DNA of 10,070 nucleotides from Cohaesibacteraceae bacterium. Lineage in GTDB: Bacteria > Pseudomonadota > Alphaproteobacteria > Rhizobiales > Cohaesibacteraceae. The position numbers were made by a program, and so were the translations under genes. Below are positions 1-7,070 of this stretch, one piece after another. The notes below the pieces were generated by a model that was not told the DNA's origin, did no database searches, and saw only the letters and a program-made list of their open reading frames with translations. Location of the stretch: the NCBI GenBank assembly GCA_016764535.1, contig JAESRR010000183.1, forward strand, positions 7,310 through 17,379, given 5' to 3'. How positions within the stretch are numbered: the stretch's first letter is position 1; each line of letters opens with the position of its first letter.

Positions 1-434
1 ATATCTTCGAGGTTAATCCCACCAAATGTTGGCTCCAGAGCTGCGACAACATCCACAAATTTATCAACGGCGGTTTCATCAACTTCTATGTCAAAGACGT
101 CGATGCCTGCAAATTTCTTAAAAAGAACAGCTTTACCTTCCATCACCGGTTTGGAAGCCAGTGGCCCGATAGCACCCAGTCCCAGAACAGCGGTACCATT
201 GGTAATAACCGCTACCAGATTACCCCTTATTGTGTAATCACGCGCTTTGGAGGGATTTTTTTCAATTTCAAGACACGGTGCGGCAACACCTGGAGAATAG
301 GCCAGAGCAAGATCTCGCTGATTGCCCAGGGGTTTGATTGCTGCGATCTCCAGCTTTCCCGGCCGTGGATAGGAATGATAAAAACATGCGGCAGCATCGA
401 GATCACTTTTTGTTTCTTTTGTTTTATCACTCAT
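1..434 (-). CDS. maeB: NADP-type malic enzyme, N-terminal 144 residues (3' end outside window)
   Basis: Malic enzyme oxidatively decarboxylates malate to pyruvate with NAD(P)H production in the cytoplasm. The visible part is the N-terminal malic domain. Residues 18-29 read [12 protein letters not shown], residues 46-54 read YSPGVAAPC, residues 79-91 are a glycine-rich stretch from [10 protein letters not shown], and K101 sits in [14 protein letters not shown]. The fragment ends in FGGINLEDI, the start of the metal-binding region. By comparison with animal malic enzymes, Tyr46 and Lys101 match the catalytic Tyr and Lys. The start is ATG at 434, with AGGGG about 8 bases upstream. An ATG at 439 runs into TGA after two codons. 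The NAD-binding domain, and any phosphotransacetylase-like C-terminal domain typical of MaeB, lie outside the window. MaeB rather than the related NAD-preferring paralog is therefore an inference; the malic enzyme family assignment itself is firm. Confidence 0.93.
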   Translation of the reverse strand, partial: MSDKTKETKSDLDAAACFYHSYPRPGKLEIAAIKPLGNQRDLALAYSPGVAAPCLEIEKNPSKARDYTIRGNLVAVITNGTAVLGLGAIGPLASKPVMEGKAVLFKKFAGIDVFDIEVDETAVDKFVDVVAALEPTFGGINLED

Positions 435-463
435 GCCATGCCCCTGATGAATATTGGCTTCCA

Positions 464-481
464 GCTACAGTCGTCTGTAGC
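464..481. repeat. 7-bp perfect inverted repeat in the maeB leader
   Basis: GCTACAG (464-470), loop TCGT, CTGTAGC (475-481) can form a 7-bp hairpin with a 4-base loop. It lies 30 bases before the maeB ATG at 434. A possible -10 box for maeB (TATAAA on the minus strand, 512-507) lies about 25 bases further upstream, which would place the hairpin in or just at the start of the transcript leader. No T-run follows, so a terminator is unlikely. It could be an operator or a leader hairpin. The function is inferred from position only. Confidence 0.35.
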
Positions 482-577
482 AAGTACAACTTATTGCAAA
501 CTAAACTTTATAATGTGTGTTTGAATTGATTAACCAAGATTATCCAACCAAAACAATCTGTATCTACGGTAGTTGAA

Positions 578-597
578 GATTTTCCCGGGAGAAAATC
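578..597 (-). other. Weak hairpin just after the second EAL gene
   Basis: GATTTTC (578-584) pairs with GAAAATC (591-597) around a 6-base loop. It lies 12 bases downstream of the stop codon of the minus-strand EAL gene. The stem is AT-rich and no T-run follows on the minus strand, so as an intrinsic terminator it is weak. It may mark the 3' end of the EAL transcript or only protect it. The rest of the 435-609 gap holds the maeB leader and no further gene. Confidence 0.25.
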
Positions 598-609
598 CGG
601 TACAGACGA

Positions 610-2169
610 TCACGCAGCGACTTTATCGTTCTTGTTGGAAACCCGTAATTGTTCGACAAATTCTTTAATTGGAACAGCTGGAGAATACAAAAAACCCTGA
701 CCGGTGGAGACACCCAATCCCAGTAATTCTCGCACCTGGTCATCAGTTTCAACACCTTCGGCTATTATTCCCATGCCAAGATTACCAGCCATTTCAACGA
801 ATGTATTAACTATTGTTTTGCCACCGATTGCCTTGCCCAGAGAATCAATAAAAACCTTATCGATTTTCAATATATCGGCCCCAAATTCTGTAAGATACAC
901 CAGACCATTATGACCTGTACCCATATCGTCCAGTGCAACTTGACATCCCATCGTCTTCAACTGCCCGATTGTAACTTTGGCTTGAGCCATGTCGCTGATA
1001 GACGATCTCTCGGTAATCTCAAAAATCAAATCTTCGTAATCAATCGGACTTTTGTCAAAAATGGTTCTTACATCTTCGATGACGCATTGATCGGTCAATT
1101 GTGAAGTAAACAGGTTTATTGCAATTTTTAGAGGTATACCCTCTTTTACCACTGCTGAAAGTTCGTGGCATGCATGAAGCATCATCTCATTGGTGAGATC
1201 TGATGTCAGGCCCTCTTTTTCAGCGATGGGAATAAAAATTGCCGGAGAAATCATCACCCCGTCCCTGCGTATCCATCGAGCAAGAACCTCGCATCCAATT
1301 ATTGTCCCGTCTTCCAAATTTACAATGGGTTGATAATAGGGAACAAACTGGCCATCACTGAGTGCCCGCACCATTTCCACTGCAGATCCGGCAGGCACTC
1401 TGGTCAACCGATAGCAAACAAACATCAAACAGAAGAACAATCCCACGCAGAGCCCCCCAAAAGCTCTTCTTATCGAGGGATTCAGGAGCTTGATCGTTTT
1501 TTCAGGAATCGCAACAACTGCTGAAATCGGAAAATTGCGGGAAGATTTTTGTGCGAGTAGAAGTTCACCACCATTCTCTCGAAAATCAATACCAAATGAG
1601 AACCAGGGTGCTGAACCAACCACTTCCAAAGCAGCATAACGATGTGGTCGCAATCGGTGACCCACAGGATCGAAACTAACTACATCTTTCGGGACTCTCG
1701 CTATCAATCGTTTGCCGTTTGCAACATGCAGTGACAGCAATAGAGCATGATTTTGGCGATTTTCTCCCAGCAGTGCAATCGTTGCTTTGGGATGACCGGG
1801 TTGGTACTTTGGCAATACGCTCGGTCTCTTGCGTACACCGCCAAGACCAGTACATTCCAGTGCGCCTCCGGAATTAACAATTCCAATCATATTAATCCAG
1901 GGTGTCGATTGGATTGCCAGCAAAAATTGCTGCCTGTTAGCCCCCGTACAGCTTACATTTCCGTTATGGGATAACCGGTTCAGGGTCAGGAATGCCAAAT
2001 TGAGCGTCGTGTCCACTTTATCAAGCAACACTTCGGCGTTTGCATTGATGGCTTCAACAGCGTGGCTTCGCTCGCTATAATCAATGACCCACGTACCAAA
2101 AAAAGCCAGTGCACCGGCAAAGGCAATTCCCGTGGCATATACGCCCAATATTTTCAAATAATAATTCAT
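610..2169 (-). CDS. Membrane-anchored EAL c-di-GMP phosphodiesterase with cysteine-pair periplasmic sensor (downstream copy)
   Basis: This 519-residue protein is predicted to hydrolyse c-di-GMP to pGpG at the inner membrane. One membrane helix is at about residues 8-29 and a second at about 236-256. Between them lies a periplasmic segment of about 200 residues with Cys74 (VSCTG) and Cys106 (LECTG), spaced as in CSS-motif sensor domains, although the C-S-S triplet reads C-T-G. The cytoplasmic EAL domain spans about 274-509. It has an EVL signature (E294) and the other expected metal and catalytic residues: N352 (INLF), E384 (FEITE), D414-D415 (LDDMGTG), K435 (LKIDK), E471 (EGVE) and Q491 (QGFLYS). 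There is no GGDEF domain. ATG 2169 is the only start before an in-frame stop; the ribosome site is poor. It follows its paralog by 49 bases and is probably cotranscribed. An active phosphodiesterase is likely. Confidence 0.92.
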   Translation of the reverse strand: MNYYLKILGVYATGIAFAGALAFFGTWVIDYSERSHAVEAINANAEVLLDKVDTTLNLAFLTLNRLSHNGNVSCTGANRQQFLLAIQSTPWINMIGIVNSGGALECTGLGGVRKRPSVLPKYQPGHPKATIALLGENRQNHALLLSLHVANGKRLIARVPKDVVSFDPVGHRLRPHRYAALEVVGSAPWFSFGIDFRENGGELLLAQKSSRNFPISAVVAIPEKTIKLLNPSIRRAFGGLCVGLFFCLMFVCYRLTRVPAGSAVEMVRALSDGQFVPYYQPIVNLEDGTIIGCEVLARWIRRDGVMISPAIFIPIAEKEGLTSDLTNEMMLHACHELSAVVKEGIPLKIAINLFTSQLTDQCVIEDVRTIFDKSPIDYEDLIFEITERSSISDMAQAKVTIGQLKTMGCQVALDDMGTGHNGLVYLTEFGADILKIDKVFIDSLGKAIGGKTIVNTFVEMAGNLGMGIIAEGVETDDQVRELLGLGVSTGQGFLYSPAVPIKEFVEQLRVSNKNDKVAA

Positions 2170-2218
2170 TGATTTCTGGCATCCCGGCCACCATCAAGAG
2201 TTAATTGGCGAATTTCGC

Positions 2219-3910
2219 TCAAGCGGATAAACGAGATTCAGGTTTTTCAATCAGGTTCTCCAAGGATCTACCGTTCCCAACATATTTGCGCGCATCCAAT
2301 GTTGAGTTTGATGAACCCGACTTATTTTCACGTGCAATGGATGGAACCATGGCTTCACACATCTGGATATAAGAGGCTGCAGGCAATGCAGGTGCAAAGA
2401 GAAATCCCTGGGCATCTTCAATATTCAATTTTTTTAGATAGTCCACTTGTTCCAGGGTTTCGACCCCCTCCGCAACGACAGACATCCCCAAATCTTCAGC
2501 CAATTTCACCAATGAACCGATAATTGGAAGAGAGAACCGATCTGTACCTATGGAATCCACGAAAATTTTGTCTATTTTGATAATATCCATACCCAGTTGT
2601 TGCAGGTAGGCTAATCCACCATGACCGGTTCCTGCGTCATCCAGTGCCACCCTTGCACCCAGCGCCTGCATTTTACGTATGACAACTTTCGCGCGATTGA
2701 TATTGTTCAATTGTTGCCGCTCGGTAACTTCAAACACCAACTGGGAATAATGCACGCCGCTTTGACCAAAAATAGTTTCAATATCCTTGATGATTTCAAG
2801 GGAATCGAAATGATCGTTGAAAAGATTAATTCCGACTTTCAGCCGGGGGCGCTGTAGGTAAATAGCCCCCAGGTCCTCTGCAACCTTTCGCATCAACATG
2901 GTTGTCATCGGTGTTGCAAGGCCCGTCGCTTCGGCAAGACCAATAAAACCACCAGGCAATTCAATCGAACCATCGGGCCGGCGGCGTCTTATCAAAACCT
3001 CGCAACCAGCCAACTGCCCGGTCTGAATATTTATAATAGGTTGATAAAAGGGAACAAATTCACCTTTGGCAATACCATCCTCAATGTCGTTCACCGGTGC
3101 ATCACTGCGACGAATGGTTTGTACAAAAAAGAAAAACAGTAATATTCCAACCAGGACGCTTCCCAAATTTACATATGCCTGGAGGTCAGTGTAAACGTTC
3201 CAGTTTGCTGCAAAACTGGCTCGAACATCGACAGTGACCGGATAGCGCTCCGACGACAACGAATATGACAGATCTTTACCCGAATCCGCTCCATTACTGG
3301 ATTTGAATTTATCGAATGAGAATTCTGCAATATTTACAAACTGGCCGTTTTTCAAGGACTGGGAGACAATAGCTCCTGACAAACCGGCGCGGTTTTTCAG
3401 GAGCGAAGGTAGTTCAAAAGCATCCTGTGGAACCAATGCAACGTAACTCAAAAAATTCTGGGCTGGATGGGCTACCAATAGTGCGGGTTGCTTATCTTCA
3501 AATGCCGAGACAAGCCTGAACGAAATGCCGTCTTCAATTGCGACAGAACTCATGGACAAATTGTCCAGAGCCAGGGGTTGGCCGGTTTGTGTACAAACAA
3601 CCTGGCCGACATGATCCATTAGTCCCAGGATCTTCACAGGGATATTGGAGAACACCTGCCTTTGCATAATCCTGACGGTTTTGGAATTACAATGATCAAT
3701 TCCCTGCCTATCCAGAAAACGTATTGCCTCGATGGCCTGATCCAGCTTGTCTTCAACATGCCGGATCGTCATAATTCCGATAGCTTTTAAATTACTTTCG
3801 CCACGTGAATGCGCATACTCCTGCAAAGCCAGATTGGCTCCAACCAAAGGCAGGCAGGCCAAACCAAGCCCAATTGCAAACGTAGCTACTAACCTGGTAC
3901 GACCAAACAC
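2219..3910 (-). CDS. Membrane-anchored EAL c-di-GMP phosphodiesterase with cysteine-pair periplasmic sensor (upstream copy)
   Basis: This 563-residue paralog of the following gene has the same layout. Membrane helices are at about residues 8-28 and 246-266, with a periplasmic sensor between them carrying Cys74 (DHCNS) and Cys106 (VVCTQ). The EAL domain spans about 284-520, with EVL at E304, N362 (INLF), E394 (FEVTE), D424-D425 (LDDAGTG), K445 (IKIDK), E481 (EGVE) and Q501 (QGFLFAP), so all expected catalytic residues are present. It differs by a polar tail of about 45 residues after the EAL domain with no motif I recognise. The start is GTG at 3910: GGGG lies 5 bases upstream, the encoded MFGRTRLVATF leads straight into the first helix, and the frame closes with TGA 30 bases further up. 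Family knowledge says CSS-type enzymes are inhibited by a periplasmic disulfide; whether this applies here is inference. Confidence 0.92.
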   Translation of the reverse strand: MFGRTRLVATFAIGLGLACLPLVGANLALQEYAHSRGESNLKAIGIMTIRHVEDKLDQAIEAIRFLDRQGIDHCNSKTVRIMQRQVFSNIPVKILGLMDHVGQVVCTQTGQPLALDNLSMSSVAIEDGISFRLVSAFEDKQPALLVAHPAQNFLSYVALVPQDAFELPSLLKNRAGLSGAIVSQSLKNGQFVNIAEFSFDKFKSSNGADSGKDLSYSLSSERYPVTVDVRASFAANWNVYTDLQAYVNLGSVLVGILLFFFFVQTIRRSDAPVNDIEDGIAKGEFVPFYQPIINIQTGQLAGCEVLIRRRRPDGSIELPGGFIGLAEATGLATPMTTMLMRKVAEDLGAIYLQRPRLKVGINLFNDHFDSLEIIKDIETIFGQSGVHYSQLVFEVTERQQLNNINRAKVVIRKMQALGARVALDDAGTGHGGLAYLQQLGMDIIKIDKIFVDSIGTDRFSLPIIGSLVKLAEDLGMSVVAEGVETLEQVDYLKKLNIEDAQGFLFAPALPAASYIQMCEAMVPSIARENKSGSSNSTLDARKYVGNGRSLENLIEKPESRLSA

Positions 3911-3951
3911 CGAAACCCCACAAGTTATTCGGTGAAATCATAGTCGAACAC

Positions 3952-3972
3952 CGCTTAACAGAACGCTAAGCG
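3952..3972. promoter_or_regulatory. Inverted repeat upstream of the EAL gene pair, overlapping a near-match to a CtrA box
   Basis: CGCTTA (3952-3957) and TAAGCG (3967-3972) form a perfect 6-bp inverted repeat with a 9-base centre. They overlap TTAA-N7-CTAA (3955-3969), which on the minus strand reads TTAG-N7-TTAA. That is one base off the alphaproteobacterial CtrA consensus TTAA-N7-TTAA. The site lies 42-62 bases upstream of the GTG start of the first EAL gene, within the 125-base gap after speE, so it could be an operator for the EAL pair. It has no T-run and is not a convincing speE terminator. A single near-match in AT-rich DNA may be chance. Confidence 0.3.
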
Positions 3973-4035
3973 ATAAATCTTAAAATATTACCATAAAATC
4001 AGTCTGTTAGATGACTATTTGATGTCTTCAATCTA

Positions 4036-4911
4036 TCATCTTGAACTATCGACCACATTCTGGATGAATCGAGGCAAAGCAAAGGCTGCCTGATGAACCT
4101 GAGGTGTATAATATCTGGTTTCAAACCCGGCGCATTCAAACCGGTTGGAAATCGTATCCACACTGGCAGTTCTCAATGACATATTATCTGTCGCCCACCC
4201 CAGAGCCATATGGCCACCAATATAGGTGGGAATAGCAGCAATGTAACAAAAGGCATCACCGAATAATTTGCTAAAATGAGTAATAGATTGAGAAAGCTCA
4301 TCCGGCTGGTAAAAAGGCACTCCATTTTGCGTTACAAGCACCCCTCCTGGATTCAAACAGGATTTAATGCTTGCATAAAATGCCGGTGTAAACAAAACGG
4401 CACCCGGACCTATTGGATCCGTTGAGTCAACAAGAACAACATCAAATTTACGAGCCGTGTCGGCGACAAATTTCACTCCATCATCGATAACAAGTTCAAA
4501 ACGGCTGTCTTCCATAACACCCTGATTAAAATCGCAAAAATGTGTTTTTGAAAAATCAACAACTGCCGCGTCAATTTCAACCTGAACAAGGTTCGATACA
4601 GTTTTGTGTTTCAGGACTTCTTCCGCAAGACCACAATCGCCGCCTCCCACGATAAGTACGCTGGTCGCTTTCCCGTGGGCCAATATTGGAACATGCGCCA
4701 TCATTTCATGGTATACGAATTCATCACGAGAGGTAACCTGCGTAACGCCATCCAGCATAAGAACTTTTCCAAATATTCTATTTTGAAAAAGGACCAGATC
4801 CTGATGTTCCGTATGATCTTCAAAAATAACCTGATCTGCCTTGAACGAAAATTGAACGCTGTCATACAATGTTTCAGTAATCCAGCGTTCAGGTTTACCT
4901 TCTTCGCTCAT
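4036..4911 (-). CDS. speE: Spermidine synthase (putrescine aminopropyltransferase)
   Basis: Transfers the aminopropyl group of decarboxylated SAM to putrescine, giving spermidine and methylthioadenosine, in the cytoplasm. The 291-residue product is full length and follows Escherichia coli SpeE as I recall it almost throughout: W-x-T-E-T-L-Y-D near the start, LMLDGVTQVTSRDEFVYHEMM (about 51-71), nucleotide loop GGGDCGLAEEV (89-99), acidic residue E112 in QVEID, IDDG (142-145), catalytic-type D162 and D165 in DSTDPIGPG, then TQNGVPFYQ and IPTYIGGHMALGWAT. The loop differs from the usual GGGDGxxLREV at C93 and E97. ATG 4911 is chosen over an upstream ATG at 5013 because it overlaps the speD stop as ATGA and matches the family N-terminus. 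The overlap implies translational coupling with speD. Confidence 0.95.
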   Translation of the reverse strand: MSEEGKPERWITETLYDSVQFSFKADQVIFEDHTEHQDLVLFQNRIFGKVLMLDGVTQVTSRDEFVYHEMMAHVPILAHGKATSVLIVGGGDCGLAEEVLKHKTVSNLVQVEIDAAVVDFSKTHFCDFNQGVMEDSRFELVIDDGVKFVADTARKFDVVLVDSTDPIGPGAVLFTPAFYASIKSCLNPGGVLVTQNGVPFYQPDELSQSITHFSKLFGDAFCYIAAIPTYIGGHMALGWATDNMSLRTASVDTISNRFECAGFETRYYTPQVHQAAFALPRFIQNVVDSSR

Positions 4912-5366
4912 TCGACTCCCTCGCCTCTGAGCAAACTGTTTACCTGTGCGCTTGAAGCAGCAAAAGCTTTTTCCAGTACCGGCACACATGCTTCCGGATT
5001 TGCATCGCCACACATAAATACATCAATTGCTGCGTAATTATGCTCGGGCCACGAGTGGATGGAAATATGGCTTTCTGCGAGAACGGCGACACCGCTCACC
5101 CCACCATTTGGCTCAAAATGATGCAAATGAATGTGCAACAGAGTAGCGCCAGATTTTTTTACACATTCAATAAGTGTGTTTTCAATATGATCGATATCGT
5201 CCAGACGAGAAGCACCATGCAGGTCTATTATCAAATGAACACCTGCGCATTTTACGCCCTGCCTTGAAATAAAATGGTCCTTGGCAATTGCATTGGTATT
5301 TTCTGACTGGAAATCCGTTGAAACACCCGGTTTCGATCCCAATTGAAATAGCGCATTACTCTGCAT
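4908..5366 (-). CDS. speD: S-adenosylmethionine decarboxylase proenzyme (pyruvoyl-dependent)
   Basis: Decarboxylates SAM to supply the aminopropyl donor used by SpeE, whose gene follows with a 4-base ATGA overlap. The 152-residue proenzyme belongs to the short bacterial class typified by Thermotoga and Bacillus enzymes, not the longer E. coli type. The predicted self-cleavage site is Glu98-Ser99 in LAESHISIHSWPE; Ser99 would become the pyruvoyl group. His104 and Cys119 (FMCGD) fall 5 and 20 residues after it and Ser91 8 before it, exactly the spacing of Ser63, His68, Cys83 and Ser55 in the Thermotoga enzyme. Processing should give a beta chain of 98 residues and an alpha chain of 54. About 35 extra N-terminal residues (MQSNALFQLG onward) resemble other alphaproteobacterial SpeD proteins. 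Start ATG 5366 has AGGA about 6 bases upstream. Confidence 0.96.
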   Translation of the reverse strand: MQSNALFQLGSKPGVSTDFQSENTNAIAKDHFISRQGVKCAGVHLIIDLHGASRLDDIDHIENTLIECVKKSGATLLHIHLHHFEPNGGVSGVAVLAESHISIHSWPEHNYAAIDVFMCGDANPEACVPVLEKAFAASSAQVNSLLRGEGVE

Positions 5367-5438
5367 TTATCGTCCTGTTCAATACTTTGACTTCATGGAT
5401 TTCAATACAAAGAGAGCATTTCCATATACAAATCCTTG

Positions 5439-5455
5439 CTGGAGATTTTCTCCAG
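5439..5455 (-). promoter_or_regulatory. 7-bp hairpin in the presumed speD leader
   Basis: CTGGAGA (5439-5445), loop TTT, TCTCCAG (5449-5455) is a perfect 7-bp stem with a 3-base loop. With a 4-base bulge on one side, the pairing could extend by three pairs (5432-5434 with 5456-5458). It ends 72 bases before the speD start codon. It could be an mRNA leader structure or an operator. I do not recognise a known riboswitch here, and no T-run follows on the minus strand. Confidence 0.35.
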
Positions 5456-5490
5456 GATGGCGCTATTTACATCAAATCCAACTCGTTGCA

Positions 5491-5504
5491 AACATAATTA
5501 TGTT
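5491..5504. promoter_or_regulatory. Perfect 14-bp palindrome, candidate operator
   Basis: AACATAATTATGTT reads the same on both strands, 124 bases upstream of the speD ATG and 281 bases upstream of the plus-strand gene. It is directly followed by a GTTAAC palindrome that shares its last three bases. Perfect two-fold symmetry is typical of a dimeric repressor site. AT-rich sequence makes such palindromes less rare than the nominal expectation, so the operator role is tentative. Confidence 0.35.
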
Positions 5505-5785
5505 AACGCCAAATTCTTCAATTCCAAAATAGTTTTGCCAATCAAATTTCTGCCCGTTTTATTCGGTATATAGCGTTGTTAACGATCGATTATGCACTAT
5601 ATCGTGAATTTGCACATCAATGATCCACATTAATAATGTTCACACAAATATAGGTTTTCATGTCGTGTTGCGCCATGCGACCCAAATTATTGTGATTGGA
5701 ATAATCAGTTTCACGATCACTCTAATCCCTGGAAACGAGCCAGGCTGGCAGGCCATCCAAAGACAATACAAACCGGAGACACTTA

Positions 5786-6958
5786 ATGCTGCATACCCGA
5801 TTTAGTTTCATACGCAGTCTAAAACTGGCCACAAGTATGGTCGTGATACTACTGTGTTCTATGGTTGCCGGTCAGGCAAGCCAGGCCATCGGGCAGTATT
5901 TTGTAGATAGTTTCAAAGTTATGGGTGCAAAATCATCCGGTGCCGAGACAATAATCTGGTCAGAGCACAATGATATAGTTGTCATTTCCAGGCTCAAAAT
6001 CGAAGGGTTGGATGAAGACGAAAATAACATTACGATTGCAAAGGTTATTATTCATTCTCCTCGCAAAAGTTCAGATGGTGGCTTCACAGCTGTTCAGCTC
6101 GACCTGGAGCGCTTGCTGGTAGTTAATACTGAAGTAAAGCTCCGCATTGCTTCAGTAGCGAGCTTTGATGTAAATTATCCAGGACCGGGTTCCCTTGAAG
6201 TGACAAGAGGCACCGAACAATTTACTGGACAATATTCAAAAGTTAACTTCCAGAATGTGGGGCTGGATCTGGAAGAATTGGCAGCCGGAATAACAATTGA
6301 TGGCGGTTCCATAGTCAATCGCAACTTTCATGAGGGATTGCCACACAATACCAGGCTCGAAATTTCAAATCTGCATTTACCAATTCAATTATTCGAGAAC
6401 AATCCCGCTGGCCTGATGCTGAAAACTCTTGGTTACGAGGCCCTCAATATTGACATAGAATCTCAAAGTAATTTCAAATTACAGGATCGTATATTTTCTG
6501 TTGATGCGGTTTCAGTTGATATCAAAAACTTTGGACGCTTCATTGTCGGCATAAAAATCGGAGGCATATCATTTTCTGATCTGATGTCAGGCGACGATCG
6601 TAAAATGCAGACTCTATTGGGTACTGCCACGCTGGTGAACGCAGGCATAACATTTGAAGATTCTTCCATCACCAACAGGCTAATAAAATATTTTGCAAAT
6701 CAGAATGGTATTTCAACACAAAGTTATCGTACAAAAATCGAAAATCAAACCCATACTGGATTGTCGGCATTGCGAAATCCTGAATTTCAAAATCGTGCAA
6801 CTGTTGAAATCGCTACATTTCTGAACAATCCGGAATCAATTGGATTCACAATTCAGCCCGATGCTCCAATCGCCCCTTTCGCTATCGCTGGAATGGCTTT
6901 TAGTGCTCCGGGACAGCTCATCGATCTTTTGAAACTTAGAATATTTGCAAATAAATGA
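5786..6958 (+). CDS. Exported protein of unknown function, shorter paralog
   Basis: A 390-residue protein I cannot name. Residues 1-34 look like a Sec signal peptide: basic n-region, hydrophobic LATSMVVILL stretch, and probable cleavage after GQASQA. Cys24 does not sit in a lipobox. The mature part has many short alternating beta-strand-like segments and no membrane helix, so a periplasmic location is likely. Residues 187-390 align almost without gaps to residues 482-683 of the next gene product. Shared features are I-x-N-L/F-x-x-P near the start, LGY/F-x-x-L, G-G-I/F after a strand pair, NPEF/NPAF, and a C-terminus of P-x-AP followed by a hydrophobic repeat ending FAN or TAN. Start ATG 5786 has CGGAG 7 bases upstream. 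It is probably cotranscribed with the next gene, 123 bases away. No catalytic motif is visible; a lipid- or envelope-related role is only a guess. Confidence 0.85.
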   Translation: MLHTRFSFIRSLKLATSMVVILLCSMVAGQASQAIGQYFVDSFKVMGAKSSGAETIIWSEHNDIVVISRLKIEGLDEDENNITIAKVIIHSPRKSSDGGFTAVQLDLERLLVVNTEVKLRIASVASFDVNYPGPGSLEVTRGTEQFTGQYSKVNFQNVGLDLEELAAGITIDGGSIVNRNFHEGLPHNTRLEISNLHLPIQLFENNPAGLMLKTLGYEALNIDIESQSNFKLQDRIFSVDAVSVDIKNFGRFIVGIKIGGISFSDLMSGDDRKMQTLLGTATLVNAGITFEDSSITNRLIKYFANQNGISTQSYRTKIENQTHTGLSALRNPEFQNRATVEIATFLNNPESIGFTIQPDAPIAPFAIAGMAFSAPGQLIDLLKLRIFANK

Positions 6959-7070
6959 TGCCGTTGTCAGGTTGGGCAAGTCATCTCCCTGGATTATATG
7001 CAAATTCGACAAATTGCGCAAAATTGTCTGGACAACCAAATCTGCCTGTCTTCAGGGAATGTAGATCCGA

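Larger units (their letters stand above)
5367..5785. promoter_or_regulatory. Divergent intergenic region between speD and the exported-protein genes
   Basis: This 419-base gap must carry the promoters for speDE (minus) and for the plus-strand gene at 5786. I see no credible gene in it. It contains a leader hairpin before speD (5439-5455), a perfect 14-bp palindrome (5491-5504) and a second TGTTAACG motif (5501-5508 and 5577-5584). It also contains TTAA-N7-TTAT at 5579-5593, one base off a CtrA box, and GCCAG-G-CTGGC (5739-5749), 36 bases before the plus-strand ATG. GTATTGAA occurs twice on the minus strand close to speD (5385-5378 and 5408-5401). No consensus -35/-10 pair stands out on either strand, so transcription start sites cannot be placed from sequence. 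Confidence 0.6.

Noticed and set aside
4912..5013. Upstream ATG extending SpeE by 34 residues
   Set aside because: The extension would be read from inside speD in another frame and is Cys/Lys/Arg-rich; the ATGA-overlap start at 4911 matches the family N-terminus.
4606..5037. Plus-strand open frame of 143 codons across the speE/speD junction
   Set aside because: It is antisense to two firmly identified enzymes and has no recognisable content.
5620..5805. Plus-strand 61-codon frame with one hydrophobic stretch in the divergent region
   Set aside because: No ribosome binding site before its ATG, and it overlaps the start of the exported-protein gene, which has a good one. I see no support beyond being open.
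7001..7027. Three imperfect 9-base units starting CAAA in the gap between the exported-protein genes
   Set aside because: Only three units with several mismatches in AT-rich DNA; too weak to call a repeat or operator.
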